A DNA stretch of 64,000 nt from Nonomuraea angiospora (GTDB lineage: Bacteria; Actinomycetota; Actinomycetes; Streptosporangiales; Streptosporangiaceae): contig NZ_JADBEK010000001.1 in the NCBI RefSeq assembly GCF_014873145.1, positions 8,866,001 through 8,930,000 of the forward strand, in the 5' to 3' direction. A program made the translations under genes and the position numbers. Under the pieces are notes generated by a model, which worked only from the letters and a program-made list of their open reading frames with translations, ran no database searches and was not told the DNA's origin. Below are positions 1 to 8,522 of the stretch, one piece after another (position 1 is the first letter of the stretch; each line of letters begins with the position of its first letter).

Positions 1-864
1 GCGGTGGCCGCCGCGATCGTCCAGCGCGCCATCGGTGACCGGCTGACCTGCGTCTTCGTCGACCACGGCCTGCTGCGCAAGGGCGAGGCCGAGCAGGTGG
101 AGCGCGACTTCGTGGCCGTCACGGGCGTGAAGCTGCGCGTGGTCGACGCCGCCGACCGCTTCCTGAAGGCGCTGGAGGGCGTCTCCGACCCGGAGGAGAA
201 GCGGAAGATCATCGGCCGCGAGTTCATCCGCGTCTTCGAGGACGAGCAGCGCGCCATCATGGCCGACGGGCCGGTGGAGTTCCTGGTCCAGGGCACGCTC
301 TACCCCGACGTGGTGGAGTCGGGCGGCGGCACCGGCACCGCCAACATCAAGTCCCACCACAATGTCGGCGGCCTGCCCGACGACCTCCAGTTCAAGCTCG
401 TCGAGCCGCTGCGCGCGCTCTTCAAGGACGAGGTGCGCCGGGCGGGCGAGGAGCTGGGGCTCCCGTCCGCGATGGTCTGGCGCCAGCCCTTCCCGGGCCC
501 CGGCCTCGGGATCCGCATCGTGGGCGAGGTCACCCGCGAGCGCCTGGACCTGCTGCGCGAGGCCGACGCGATCGCCCGCGAGGAGCTGTCCCGGGCCGGC
601 CTCGACCGGCAGATCTGGCAGTGCCCGGTGGTGCTGCTGGCCGATGTGCGGTCGGTGGGGGTGCAGGGGGACGGGCGCACGTACGGGCACCCGGTGGTGC
701 TGCGGCCGGTGACGTCCGAGGACGCGATGACGGCCGACTGGGCTCGGGTGCCCTACGACGTGCTGTCGCGCATCTCGACCCGGATCACCAACGAGGTCCG
801 GGAGGTCAACCGGGTGGTGCTCGACGTGACGAGCAAGCCTCCGGGCACCATCGAGTGGGAGTAG
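1..864 (+). CDS. guaA: GMP synthase (glutamine-hydrolysing), C-terminal part
   Basis: This is the 3' part of guaA, cut by the window edge; the reading frame is open from base 1. GMP synthase converts XMP, ATP and glutamine to GMP in purine biosynthesis in the cytoplasm. The visible 287 residues begin inside the ATP-pyrophosphatase domain, just after the SGGVDS loop that would lie outside the window. They continue with [20 protein letters not shown], the [10 protein letters not shown] segment and [11 protein letters not shown], and end in the dimerisation domain with the conserved KPPGTIEWE terminus. Length and ending match full-length enzymes, so the gene looks intact. It is followed by a convergent anti-sigma kinase gene 55 bp away, so it is probably the last gene of its transcript. 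Confidence 0.97.
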   Translation, partial: AVAAAIVQRAIGDRLTCVFVDHGLLRKGEAEQVERDFVAVTGVKLRVVDAADRFLKALEGVSDPEEKRKIIGREFIRVFEDEQRAIMADGPVEFLVQGTLYPDVVESGGGTGTANIKSHHNVGGLPDDLQFKLVEPLRALFKDEVRRAGEELGLPSAMVWRQPFPGPGLGIRIVGEVTRERLDLLREADAIAREELSRAGLDRQIWQCPVVLLADVRSVGVQGDGRTYGHPVVLRPVTSEDAMTADWARVPYDVLSRISTRITNEVREVNRVVLDVTSKPPGTIEWE

Positions 865-919
865 CAGCGGGTCGCTAGCCGGGGCGAAAGGGCTCGGGGG
901 CTCGGGAGGTTTTCGGGGC

Positions 920-1402
920 TCAGGCGGCGACCGGGGCGAGGGCGCCGATGGGGGTGCCGGTCTCGGTGCGGTCGCACGCCGGCAGCTCGAACCAGATGGC
1001 CTTGCCGCGCGCCGTACGCTCGCCGCCCCAGCAGCAGGACAGCACGTCGACGAGGAACAGCCCGCGCCCGCTCTCCGCGTCCGCGTCGACGACGCGCAGG
1101 TGCGGCAGGTCGGGGTTCTCGTCCTCGACCTCGCAGCGCAGCAGGCCGTCCTCGGCGGAGAAGCTGAGGCGGACCGGCCCGTACGCGTGCTCCACCGCGT
1201 TGCCGACCAGCTCGCTGACGAGCAGCTCCGCCGTCTCCACCTGGTCGTCGAGGCCCCAATGGGCGAGCTTCTCACGGGTCAGCCGGCGGGCGGCGCACAC
1301 CGAGGCGAGCTCAGGCGAGAGCCACCACGAGGCCGTGCGGCACGTGGTCTGGCGGCGGCCGGTCACCGCAGTCAGGAAGCTGCTCATCGAAAGCCTGTTC
1401 AT
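920..1402 (-). CDS. RsbW-like anti-sigma factor / ATP-binding kinase
   Basis: A 160-residue single-domain GHKL ATPase of the HATPase_c_2 type that actinomycetes use as anti-sigma or anti-anti-sigma kinases. The N box is ELLVSELVGNAVEHA near residues 60-75. A G1-like segment (EDENPDLP) and the GRGLFLVD motif follow. No transmembrane segment is seen, so it should be cytoplasmic. The ATG at 1402 is preceded by GGTAGGAA and gives an N-terminus (MNRLS) like that of its paralogue at 9653-10123 (MNSVS). The two proteins share most of their length, including a TASWWLS start to the domain. No sigma factor or STAS antagonist gene is adjacent, so its partner is unknown. Its upstream region resembles that of the paralogue, which suggests common control. 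Confidence 0.85.
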   Translation of the reverse strand: MNRLSMSSFLTAVTGRRQTTCRTASWWLSPELASVCAARRLTREKLAHWGLDDQVETAELLVSELVGNAVEHAYGPVRLSFSAEDGLLRCEVEDENPDLPHLRVVDADAESGRGLFLVDVLSCCWGGERTARGKAIWFELPACDRTETGTPIGALAPVAA

Positions 1403-1442
1403 TTCCTACCCCGAGCGGGTCCTCTTCCTTGCCTTTCGTTCA

Positions 1443-1525
1443 GTGAGCCTGGGTTGCTCACACCATCGAGAATGCCTCAGTGAGGTGCCGCAGGAAGAGG
1501 TGAAAACTCCCCGTATAGGTACCTA
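1443..1525 (-). promoter_or_regulatory. Conserved upstream block shared with the paralogous kinase gene
   Basis: These 83 bases upstream of the kinase gene at 920-1402 can be aligned with 9506-9587 upstream of its paralogue, with about four fifths of positions identical and one single-base indel. The block starts with the palindrome TAGGTACCTA (1516-1525). A TATACGGGG stretch and TTTTCACCTCTT follow. It ends with the inverted repeat GTGAGC, 7 nt, GCTCAC, which could be an operator or an RNA hairpin. Conservation outside the coding region points to a shared promoter and leader. Which regulator or sigma factor reads it cannot be told. Confidence 0.6.
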
Positions 1526-1585
1526 TTTCACGTACGTAGGCAGCCCACGGCAGGGGCTGGGGAGGCTTTCTGGGACGAAAGTGCC

Positions 1586-4312
1586 TTACTGGGGCACGAC
1601 GCAGTTGTTGTTCGGAGGCTTCCCCTCCGGCCAGGCGACGCCCTTGAACGTCAGCTTTCCCGAGGCCGGGTCCAGGCGGACGACCGGCAGGGCCTTGTCG
1701 TACGGGTTGCCCGCGCCGGTCAGGCAGATCAGGCCGCTCGCGCCCTGAATCCGGTAGGCGGCGTGCAGGTCGGCGAGGACGTCCTTGACGTCCTGCCGGG
1801 TAGGGACCTCGGTGGCGCTGATCGCGACCGCCTTCGCCAGGGCCCGGTAGGCGGTCAGGACCACGTCGTGGGTGACGATCGTACGCCCGTCCTCGAGTGC
1901 CACAGGGCCGATCTTGGCGGTGGCGATGAGGCGCTGGAGTCGTGCCAGGGACTCCTGAGGCTCGGCGAGATAGCGCGGGAGGTCTTCCCGCTTCGGCTTG
2001 GAGCCTTCGCGGGTGTTCTTCCGCCACCACTTCTCCACCTCGACGTTCCAGGCGCCGGGGTGGGCGGGGGCGGCGTACTCGACGGACACGGAGGGCCTGC
2101 CGCCGCCCGGGTCGCCCCGGATGAGTTCGAGGTCCTCGGCGTCCAGGCGGCTGTCGAGGGTCGTCGCGTCGGAGCCGGTGATCACGGTGTACGACTTCTT
2201 GCCGGAGCAGTAGGTGTTCGCCAGCGTCTTGACGAAGAGCTTCAGATGGTAGGCGCGGCCGGCGAAATAGACGAAACGGGCGTTCGACTGGCAGATGTTC
2301 AAGGCGAAGTCCTGGAACCGGTTCGGCGTGCGGCCGGGCTCCTCGAGGCCGGGTGACTCGTACGTCATGTCCTGGACCCCGGTGCCCTTCTTGCCCTTCC
2401 GGGCCTCGGTGAAGGCGTCGCGCAGCGACTTGTCGTAGTTGTCCAGGGGCCGGGTGTCCGCGACGAGCGCGCTCTCGGCGCCCGCCAGCTTCGGGTCGGA
2501 CTTGAGCAGCGCCTCGGCCTGCTCTTTGGTGGTCGAGACCACGCGGGCCAGGCCGGGGAACGGGTCCCGAGTGCGGTCCTGGGTCTCCGGATTGGCGAAA
2601 TCGCTCGAGGTGACCAGGCCGGCGACGACGGGGATGCCCAGGTCCTTCGTCAGGTGGTGCATCGCGTCCCACGTGCTGGTCAGGCTGAGGTTGAACCCGG
2701 CCACGACGCGGAGCCGCGGCTCCCTCTCGGTGAGGTAGTTCACGGTCCGCTGCCAGTACCGGTAGTCACGGCCGGGGTTGGCGAGGACGAGGCGGATCGG
2801 AGGCTTCGCCGCGTCGGGGGCGTTGGCCTGCAGCTGGGCCAGGTAGGCGCCCTGCACCTCGCTCAGGATCTGCCGGCGCACGGCCGGGATGTCCGACTGC
2901 AGGGGGATCATCAATGCCACGGTGGCGTACGCTTTCGCCGCGATCCGGTTGTTCTCCGCCTCGATGCGCGCGAAGACCGCCGGCATGCCGTCGAGCTCCG
3001 GCATGAGCACGCCGGTGCCGTCCGACACGCCGATGCAGTCGCCGCCCATCACCACGAGCCCTTCGCCGCAGCTCGCGGGCTCCGGCGGCGGGAGTATGAC
3101 CGCGTACGCCAGGAAAACCAGCACGCCCGCGAGAGCGGACATCTCGGTGGTGAGGGTCAGCGGCCCCGGCCCCCTGCGGGGCGGCTTCGGCGCCGGACCT
3201 GATCCCAGGGTGACCGGCAGCAGCCGGCTGGGCACCTGCTCGGCGCCGCCGGCGATGATGTTCTCGATGGCCTCTTTCCGCCGGGCGAACAGCGCCGGGA
3301 TCTCCTTGGCGAGTTCGCCCGGAGAGACGGCCGGGTTGGCCCCTCTCGCGACCGGTGCTCCGCCCCGCGCCGAGGTCGCCACGACGACGGGATGGACGCG
3401 CAGGCCGCGGGATCCGTGATCGTAGGCGGCGAGGAGGGTGTCCCTGATCTTGCGCCGCGCCGGGACGAGGTCGACGTCGGGCAGGAGGATGACGGGACGG
3501 CGCACCCGGTTGAGCCGGCGGAGAAGCCCGTGGTGCGCGTCGATGTCCGCCAGCAGGGCCTTGACGAGCAGGAGCTCCTTCTCGTCCACGTGGTTCCCGG
3601 ACGGCTCGTCGCCCGGTTCGATCAGCAGCCGGCGCAGCTCCCTGACGAGCTCCTCGGTGGTCCCCAGCGGCCGTCTGAACGCCTTCTTCCGGTACCAGCG
3701 CAGGGTCCAGTGGGCGCGGACCCGGAAAGCGCCGAATATGCCGATCACCAGGCCGACGATGCCGCTCGCCAGGTTTCCGAGGTAGGAGTTGGTGACGACC
3801 TTCTTGATCGCCTTGCGGACCTCGCGAAGGATCTTCTGGCGGGCCCTGTCGATCGCCTGCTTGACCTTCTCCTCCAGCTCGGCGTCCAGTTCGCCCAGCT
3901 CGGCGAGGCGCTTCTGCTCCGGGTCGCGGAGATCCCAGTCCACGAGCGCGTACGCGGCCTCGAAGCGGGGGAAGACGAGGGGAAGCCGGTAGGCGGGACG
4001 CGACAACCTGTGCGCGACGGCCCGCAGTTCCGCCGCGAACTGCGACAGGCCGGCGTTCGGCGGCGCTTTGCACGGCTCGTTGATCGGCAGGACGCTCGAA
4101 TACTCTTCGTAGTACTCCGCGGGCCACGACCGGATCGCCTCGAGACCGGCCGCGTGGTCGTCCGCGTGGTCGTCCGGGGGTTCGAGCTGAAAGACCAGAG
4201 GCCCGGTCCGGCGGCCGAAGCGGACCTTCCTCCGGCGGAACCGACGGAGGATCACCAGCTCCGCCAGCGCCGCGTTCAGGTGCTGAGCCACTTCGGCCCC
4301 CATCCTCGTCAT
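1586..4312 (-). CDS. Large membrane protein with type-1 periplasmic-binding domain
   Basis: A 908-residue protein in two halves. The N-terminal ~390 residues look cytoplasmic: they are basic, have a hydrophobic stretch at about 178-196, and hold a segment near 274-313 (VILLPDVD, then VVVATS) that resembles the Walker B and sensor strands of a STAND/AAA NTPase. No P-loop (GxxxxGK) is visible anywhere. A transmembrane helix at about 391-407 leads to an extracellular domain (about 415-908) with the fold signature of branched-chain amino-acid-type ligand-binding proteins. Examples are VLANPGRD, GIPVVAGLVTSSDF and the later VFPGL-type ligand cleft segments. No permease or ATPase genes flank it, so it is unlikely to serve an ABC transporter. 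A sensor role is possible. The gene upstream (4428-5381) is a membrane protein on the same strand. Confidence 0.6.
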   Translation of the reverse strand: MTRMGAEVAQHLNAALAELVILRRFRRRKVRFGRRTGPLVFQLEPPDDHADDHAAGLEAIRSWPAEYYEEYSSVLPINEPCKAPPNAGLSQFAAELRAVAHRLSRPAYRLPLVFPRFEAAYALVDWDLRDPEQKRLAELGELDAELEEKVKQAIDRARQKILREVRKAIKKVVTNSYLGNLASGIVGLVIGIFGAFRVRAHWTLRWYRKKAFRRPLGTTEELVRELRRLLIEPGDEPSGNHVDEKELLLVKALLADIDAHHGLLRRLNRVRRPVILLPDVDLVPARRKIRDTLLAAYDHGSRGLRVHPVVVATSARGGAPVARGANPAVSPGELAKEIPALFARRKEAIENIIAGGAEQVPSRLLPVTLGSGPAPKPPRRGPGPLTLTTEMSALAGVLVFLAYAVILPPPEPASCGEGLVVMGGDCIGVSDGTGVLMPELDGMPAVFARIEAENNRIAAKAYATVALMIPLQSDIPAVRRQILSEVQGAYLAQLQANAPDAAKPPIRLVLANPGRDYRYWQRTVNYLTEREPRLRVVAGFNLSLTSTWDAMHHLTKDLGIPVVAGLVTSSDFANPETQDRTRDPFPGLARVVSTTKEQAEALLKSDPKLAGAESALVADTRPLDNYDKSLRDAFTEARKGKKGTGVQDMTYESPGLEEPGRTPNRFQDFALNICQSNARFVYFAGRAYHLKLFVKTLANTYCSGKKSYTVITGSDATTLDSRLDAEDLELIRGDPGGGRPSVSVEYAAPAHPGAWNVEVEKWWRKNTREGSKPKREDLPRYLAEPQESLARLQRLIATAKIGPVALEDGRTIVTHDVVLTAYRALAKAVAISATEVPTRQDVKDVLADLHAAYRIQGASGLICLTGAGNPYDKALPVVRLDPASGKLTFKGVAWPEGKPPNNNCVVPQ

Positions 4313-4380
4313 TCCCTGCGCCCGCGAGTGGGTTGGACTTTAACCCCTCGTGACCGCGTCGTAACGGGGTTTGGGGAAAT

Positions 4381-4414
4381 GTCCTGTACGGCGGCGGCGC
4401 CCGCCGTACAGGAC
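4381..4414 (-). terminator. Stem-loop terminator candidate
   Basis: A perfect 14-bp inverted repeat (GTCCTGTACGGCGG and its complement) with a 6-nt loop lies 13 bases beyond the stop codon of the membrane protein gene at 4428-5381 and upstream of the 908-residue gene. No T-run follows, which is usual for actinomycete terminators. It would separate the two genes transcriptionally. Confidence 0.65.
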
Positions 4415-4427
4415 GGGGGTTCCGGGG

Positions 4428-5381
4428 TCAGCCGGTCTTCTTGTCCTTGTCGGCGAGCGTGCCGCAGGTGAAGCCCTTTTCCCGGTCGGGGTCGAGCTGG
4501 ATGTCGATCAGGATCGTGCTCTCCGAGAACTTGCGGAAGGTCATCAGCTTGTCGCAGTCGTAGAAGGCGTATCCGCCCTCGAACTCGCCCAGCAGCATCA
4601 TCCAGCGCCCGTCGTAGAGCGTCTTGCCGCTGCTGTCCTGGAGCCTGGCCCACTGGTCCTGGAAGCCGAGGCTGTCGAGCAGGGCGTTGGCCTGCCCGGT
4701 CTCCTGCACCTGCACGGCGCCGAAGACCATCTGGATGATGAGCAGGTATCCCAGCCCGACCCCCGTGAAGGCGCCGATCAGGACCTTCATCCCGGCGCGG
4801 CCGATCGACCTGCGGCGCAGCAGCCGGAAGGGCACCACGTAGGCCAGGAAGCCCAGCAGGATCGCGAAGACGACCTCACCGCCCCCCAGGTGCTCTCCCG
4901 AGGCGGTGTACACGTAGTAGAGGAAGCCCAGGTAGGACAGACCGGCCCAGATCGCGGCCATCACGGCGACGATCCACGGGCGCTTGCGGACGGCCTGGAA
5001 CACGCGCCCGGCCCAGCCGCGGGTGATGAGGTCGAGCAGCCAGCCCAGTCCGATGACCAGGCCGATGAACGAGGCGCTGATCAGCACCAGCGGCAGCAGG
5101 GTGCCCAGGAGCCGCCCGAAGAGCACGGACTGGTCCATGCCGGCCTGCTCGGGCGTGATGCCGAAGACGCTGTACATCTCCTTGAAGCCCATGTAGAGCA
5201 GCGCGTACAGCGTGACACCGGCCGGCACCACCACCGAGCCGATCTTCTCGAGTACGTCGAGGACGCCGCCGCTGTCCTCCTCGGCCTCTGTCGTCGCCTT
5301 GACGGGCTCGGCCGGGGGAGCGTCCGGCGTAGGCGGCTGAGCCGGAATCGGCTGGTCTAACGGGTAAGACTGATAAGTCAT
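4428..5381 (-). CDS. Hypothetical multi-pass membrane protein
   Basis: A 317-residue protein I do not recognise. It begins with about 40 proline- and acid-rich residues, followed by about five hydrophobic segments: near 47-65, 90-115, 135-160, 170-190 and 200-225. It ends in a soluble, probably extracytoplasmic C-terminal region of about 85 residues containing two cysteines (YDCDK and FTCGT) that could pair. No enzymatic motif is seen. It ends just before a strong stem-loop, and the large binding-domain membrane protein follows on the same strand. A functional link between the two is possible but not shown. Confidence 0.6.
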   Translation of the reverse strand: MTYQSYPLDQPIPAQPPTPDAPPAEPVKATTEAEEDSGGVLDVLEKIGSVVVPAGVTLYALLYMGFKEMYSVFGITPEQAGMDQSVLFGRLLGTLLPLVLISASFIGLVIGLGWLLDLITRGWAGRVFQAVRKRPWIVAVMAAIWAGLSYLGFLYYVYTASGEHLGGGEVVFAILLGFLAYVVPFRLLRRRSIGRAGMKVLIGAFTGVGLGYLLIIQMVFGAVQVQETGQANALLDSLGFQDQWARLQDSSGKTLYDGRWMMLLGEFEGGYAFYDCDKLMTFRKFSESTILIDIQLDPDREKGFTCGTLADKDKKTG

Positions 5382-5785
5382 GATAAATCGGAATCCATGC
5401 CTGTTTGAAGGATTACGGGGGTTATTGCAAGATCATGGGCCGCTGGAGGGCGGTGCTGATTGGTCCCATCCCGATCGCCCGAATGGCGATCCAGCACAAA
5501 GCCCTCAAAGCGGGCATGCCGGGATCCCGGCAAGAGTAGGGGGACGCGGCGACGCCGCAGTCGTTACTTCAACTTCCCTCGAAATGTTCCCCTGATCTTC
5601 GCTGATCGTCCGAGGTCGCCGCCTTTGGAGGCGGTGCTCAGCCCCATACCGTAGCGGTCGAGAGGGCGCAGCCGCGACAGAACCCCCTTGATGCCGATAT
5701 ATGCCTGCAAGTCGTCCGAAGCTGCCACGAGCGCGCGGCGTTTTCGCTGACTCGCACATTTACCGGCATTCGCGTCGTGACGTAT
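5382..5785. other. Intergenic stretch without a convincing gene
   Basis: About 400 bases between the start of the membrane protein gene (5381, leftward) and the stop of the isoaspartate methyltransferase (5786, leftward). Short frames exist on both strands but lack ribosome-binding sites and family resemblance. The region is less GC-rich than the surroundings (for example GATATATGC near 5696-5704) and presumably carries the promoter of the leftward membrane protein gene. I see no repeat, RNA gene or terminator in it. Confidence 0.4.
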
Positions 5786-6424
5786 TCACCGGCAGGGTGG
5801 GTCGTCCGCGTGTTCGCCGATCAGGGGGACGAACCGGGCGGGCGTCAGCAGGCGCTCCTGGACCAGGCGGCCGTGCCGCTTGCCGAAGAGCACGACGGTC
5901 TCACCCAGCTCCTCGTGGATCGGCATGACCAGCCGCCCGCCCTCGGCGAGTTGCTCGGCGAGCGGGGCGGGCACCGTACGGGCCGTGGCGGACACGACGA
6001 CGGCCTCGAAGGGCGCGTGCTCGGGCAGGCCGGCAGTGCCGTCGCCGACGAGCACCTCGGCGCCGCTCACCCCGGCCGCGGCGAGGTTGGCCCGCGCGTG
6101 CCGGGCCAGGTCGGCGTGGCGTTCCATCGAGTACACGCGGCGGGCCATGCGGGCGAGCAGGGCGGTCTGGTAGCCGTACCCGGTGCCGATCTCCAGGACC
6201 GTCTCCGCGCCCGACAGCCGCAGGGCGTCGATCATCTGCGCGATCAGGGACGGCTGCGAGGTGGGCTGGCCGTGGCCGATCGGGATCGGTTCGTCGAAAG
6301 GGGCGCGGCCGACGTGACGCGGCGGCACGAACCGGTCGCGCGGTGTGGTGGCGAGGGCCGCCAGCAGCCGGGGATCTTCCACCCCGGCCCACTGGGCGGC
6401 CTTCACCAGCGTCTCGAACTCCAT
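5786..6424 (-). CDS. pcm: Protein-L-isoaspartate O-methyltransferase
   Basis: A 212-residue SAM-dependent methyltransferase of the PCMT family, which methylates isoaspartyl residues in aged proteins as the first step of repair. Diagnostic features include DRFVPP near residue 30, GHGQPTSQPSLIAQMID (substrate and fold signature), the SAM-binding motif VLEIGTGYGYQTALLA near 95-110, YSMERH, and GGRLVMPI near 165. Length fits the family (about 210). A DUF1996 gene starts upstream on the same strand but is separated by 77 bp. No partner gene is needed for this function, and context does not add to the assignment. Confidence 0.92.
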   Translation of the reverse strand: MEFETLVKAAQWAGVEDPRLLAALATTPRDRFVPPRHVGRAPFDEPIPIGHGQPTSQPSLIAQMIDALRLSGAETVLEIGTGYGYQTALLARMARRVYSMERHADLARHARANLAAAGVSGAEVLVGDGTAGLPEHAPFEAVVVSATARTVPAPLAEQLAEGGRLVMPIHEELGETVVLFGKRHGRLVQERLLTPARFVPLIGEHADDPPCR

Positions 6425-6501
6425 CGGCGGTCACCCGCCGACGCGCTGCTCCGAGCCATGCTGACCTGCTTCCCCACAGGCCGGACTCGATGCTGTCGGT
6501 G

Positions 6502-8283
6502 TCAGCAGTCCTTGCCGCTGTTGACGCAGCGGACGACGGTGTTCATGAGCCGCTGCGACATCACGCCGATGGCGCCGGCGTGGTCGGTGCTCGGGTCGTT
6601 CTGCTCGCTCGCGAACCCGTCCACCGCGTAGGGGACGTCTCCCGAGGCGGGCACGTCGTCGTAGGTCAGCGTCATCCGCAGCTGCGGCACGGCCTCGGTG
6701 CCGCTGGGGCAGGCGCCGGTCTCGTCAGGGAAGACGAGGTGCGTGCGGTGGTCGGCGCTGTCGAGGTTCTGGCCGTCCCAGCAGCTCGGCATGTCGAAGA
6801 CGCGGACCAGGTCGCTGCCGGAGGGGCAGATCGGATACTTGTCGGTCAGCCGGTCGGTGAAGCCCGTGCAGGTGAACGTCGGGCGGGCGTTCTCAGCGCC
6901 GTTGGTGGCCGCCCTGGCGTCGCCGGAGACCATCCTGAGGAACCGCGGCGCCGCCGTCACCTCCGAGGTGAGGTTGCCGCGGTACTCCAGCTTCACCGAC
7001 GTCGGCTGTACGGGGGTGCCGGCGTTGTTCGTGTCGCCCCCGGCCGCGGATGCGTCGTCGGATCCGCGTACGCGCAGGGTCGGCCAGAAGTAGGCGGACC
7101 GGTCGTCGCCGGTGCGGCAGGTGGTGTCCGCGGCGGCCAGGCTCTCGTTGGTCGAGAACGCGTCCGTGGACGTGTTGCCCACGTAGTCCTGCCTGAGCTG
7201 GGCCCCGTCCGACATGCCCGGGGCGAGGATGAGGTTGTCGGTGTTGGAGTGACCCTCGCGGTTGGTGCCGCATTGGGAGGCGTACGTGCCGGTGGAGGCG
7301 TTCTCGCCTGCCTGCGGCTGCTCCGCCTTGGGGACGTCACGGATGTCGACGAAGTCGTCGGCCGACAGCCCGGCCTCCGCCGGGTTCTGGGCGTCGCCGA
7401 GCGAGCAGCCGGCGAGGTCGTCGAGCCCGGTGGGGCGTTCGGCGACGCGTCCGATGGCTATGGAGATGCGGTCGATGGCGGCGGCGCGTTTGTCGGTGAG
7501 TGGGCCGAGGATGGCGTTCTGGATGAAGTTGGGGCCTCCTTCTCCTGCCGAGGTGGCGAGCCGGTCGTTGGCCTCCTGGAGTTGTTTGTCGAGCTGGGCG
7601 AGGTTGCGGTCGACCTCGGCCTTGGCGGCGGCCGGGACGTCGGGCAGTTTGTCGGCCACGTTCGGGCAGACGATGGTCTGCGCGGCCGGATCCGCGCTCT
7701 GACCACCGCCGGGGTCGGGCGTGGCGGACCCGGTCGCCGGGGGTGCGGTGGTCTGTTCCGGTGGGGTGACTTGGTCGGACGGGGTGGCTTGGTCCGATGG
7801 GCCAGGGGTGGCCTGGTCGGTGGGGGTGGCCTCCTGAGGCGGCGCGGTGGAATCGCCGAGCGAGCAGCCGGCGAGGTCGTCGAGGCCGGTGGGGCGTTCG
7901 GCGACGCGTCCGATGGCTATGGAGATGCGGTCGATGGCGGCGGCGCGTTTGTCGGTGAGTGGGCCGAGGATGGCGTTCTGGATGAAGTTGGGGCCTCCTT
8001 CTCCTGCCGAGGTGGCGAGCCGGTCGTTGGCCTCCTGGAGTTGTTTGTCGAGTTGGGCGAGGTTGCGGTCGACCTCGGCCTTGGCGGCGGCCGGGACGTC
8101 GGGCAGTTTCTCCGCCACGTTCGGGCAGACGATGCCCTCAGCCGCGACCGTGCTCAGATAGAGATCCACCGTCCCGGTCCGCTCGTACGGCGGAGAGCCA
8201 GACAGGACGAGCGCGACGCCTCCGCTCAGGCAAGCCGCCCCCAACCACGGCCTGAATCGTCGTTCCCCCGATGGACTCCACAT
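6502..8283 (-). CDS. Secreted DUF1996 protein with duplicated N-terminal module
   Basis: A 593-residue secreted protein. I place the start at ATG 8283 because GGAGGGAG lies 7 nt upstream; an open frame continues further but lacks such a site. The first ~30 residues (basic, then LGAACLSGGVALVLSG) form a signal or anchor segment. Two copies of a ~94-residue module follow: IVCPNVA, then DVPAAAKAEVDRNL, helical and glutamine-rich, ending LDDLAGCSLGD. A Thr/Pro/Gln linker of about 60 residues joins them. The C-terminal ~260 residues are a DUF1996 domain, with the sequence CGTNREGHSNTDN followed by LAPGMSDGA, then FWPTLRV and HRTHLVFPDE. DUF1996 proteins occur in actinomycetes and fungi; their function is not settled. 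The tandem module has a DNA-level repeat described separately. Confidence 0.8.
   Translation of the reverse strand: MWSPSGERRFRPWLGAACLSGGVALVLSGSPPYERTGTVDLYLSTVAAEGIVCPNVAEKLPDVPAAAKAEVDRNLAQLDKQLQEANDRLATSAGEGGPNFIQNAILGPLTDKRAAAIDRISIAIGRVAERPTGLDDLAGCSLGDSTAPPQEATPTDQATPGPSDQATPSDQVTPPEQTTAPPATGSATPDPGGGQSADPAAQTIVCPNVADKLPDVPAAAKAEVDRNLAQLDKQLQEANDRLATSAGEGGPNFIQNAILGPLTDKRAAAIDRISIAIGRVAERPTGLDDLAGCSLGDAQNPAEAGLSADDFVDIRDVPKAEQPQAGENASTGTYASQCGTNREGHSNTDNLILAPGMSDGAQLRQDYVGNTSTDAFSTNESLAAADTTCRTGDDRSAYFWPTLRVRGSDDASAAGGDTNNAGTPVQPTSVKLEYRGNLTSEVTAAPRFLRMVSGDARAATNGAENARPTFTCTGFTDRLTDKYPICPSGSDLVRVFDMPSCWDGQNLDSADHRTHLVFPDETGACPSGTEAVPQLRMTLTYDDVPASGDVPYAVDGFASEQNDPSTDHAGAIGVMSQRLMNTVVRCVNSGKDC
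7394..8134 (-). repeat. Two 282-bp near-identical direct repeats inside the DUF1996 gene
   Basis: Bases 7394-7675 and 7853-8134 are direct repeats of 282 bp that differ at about four positions. They encode the two copies of the N-terminal module of the DUF1996 protein in the same frame. The intervening 177 bases encode a Thr/Pro/Gln-rich linker. Near identity at synonymous positions points to a recent duplication or ongoing gene conversion. Slipped recombination between the copies would remove one module while keeping the frame, since the 459-bp unit is a multiple of three. Confidence 0.9.
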
Positions 8284-8407
8284 GCGACCACTCCCTCCGG
8301 TTTTGTCGTGGGCAAGGAAAGTCCGATCTTCGACAGGTACGGGGGTGCTCACGGGAGGGTTCACCGGCATGCGCCCGGCAGGGGCCGCCAGACCGCCTCC
8401 TACCAGC

Positions 8408-8433
8408 GCGAATGCGTATTTATACACATTCGC
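8408..8433. promoter_or_regulatory. 26-bp palindrome in the divergent promoter region
   Basis: The sequence GCGAATG-C-GTAT-TT-ATAC-A-CATTCGC is an inverted repeat with one mismatched pair and an AT-rich centre. It sits between the divergent DUF1996 (8283) and CHRD (8523) genes. The AT centre is conspicuous in this GC-rich genome and could overlap a -10 element. A repressor or activator operator acting on one or both genes is the simplest reading. Confidence 0.5.
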
Positions 8434-8522
8434 GGATTGAACCCGGCGCGAGACGCGGGTCGTACAACCGGGCGTCGAACACCGCTCCCAGCCTCACCTT
8501 GAGGCAACTGAAAGGGTCAATC

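Noticed and set aside
6343..8502. 719-codon plus-strand frame with repeated internal segment
   Set aside because: Shadow of the DUF1996 gene; the repeat merely mirrors the 282-bp duplication.
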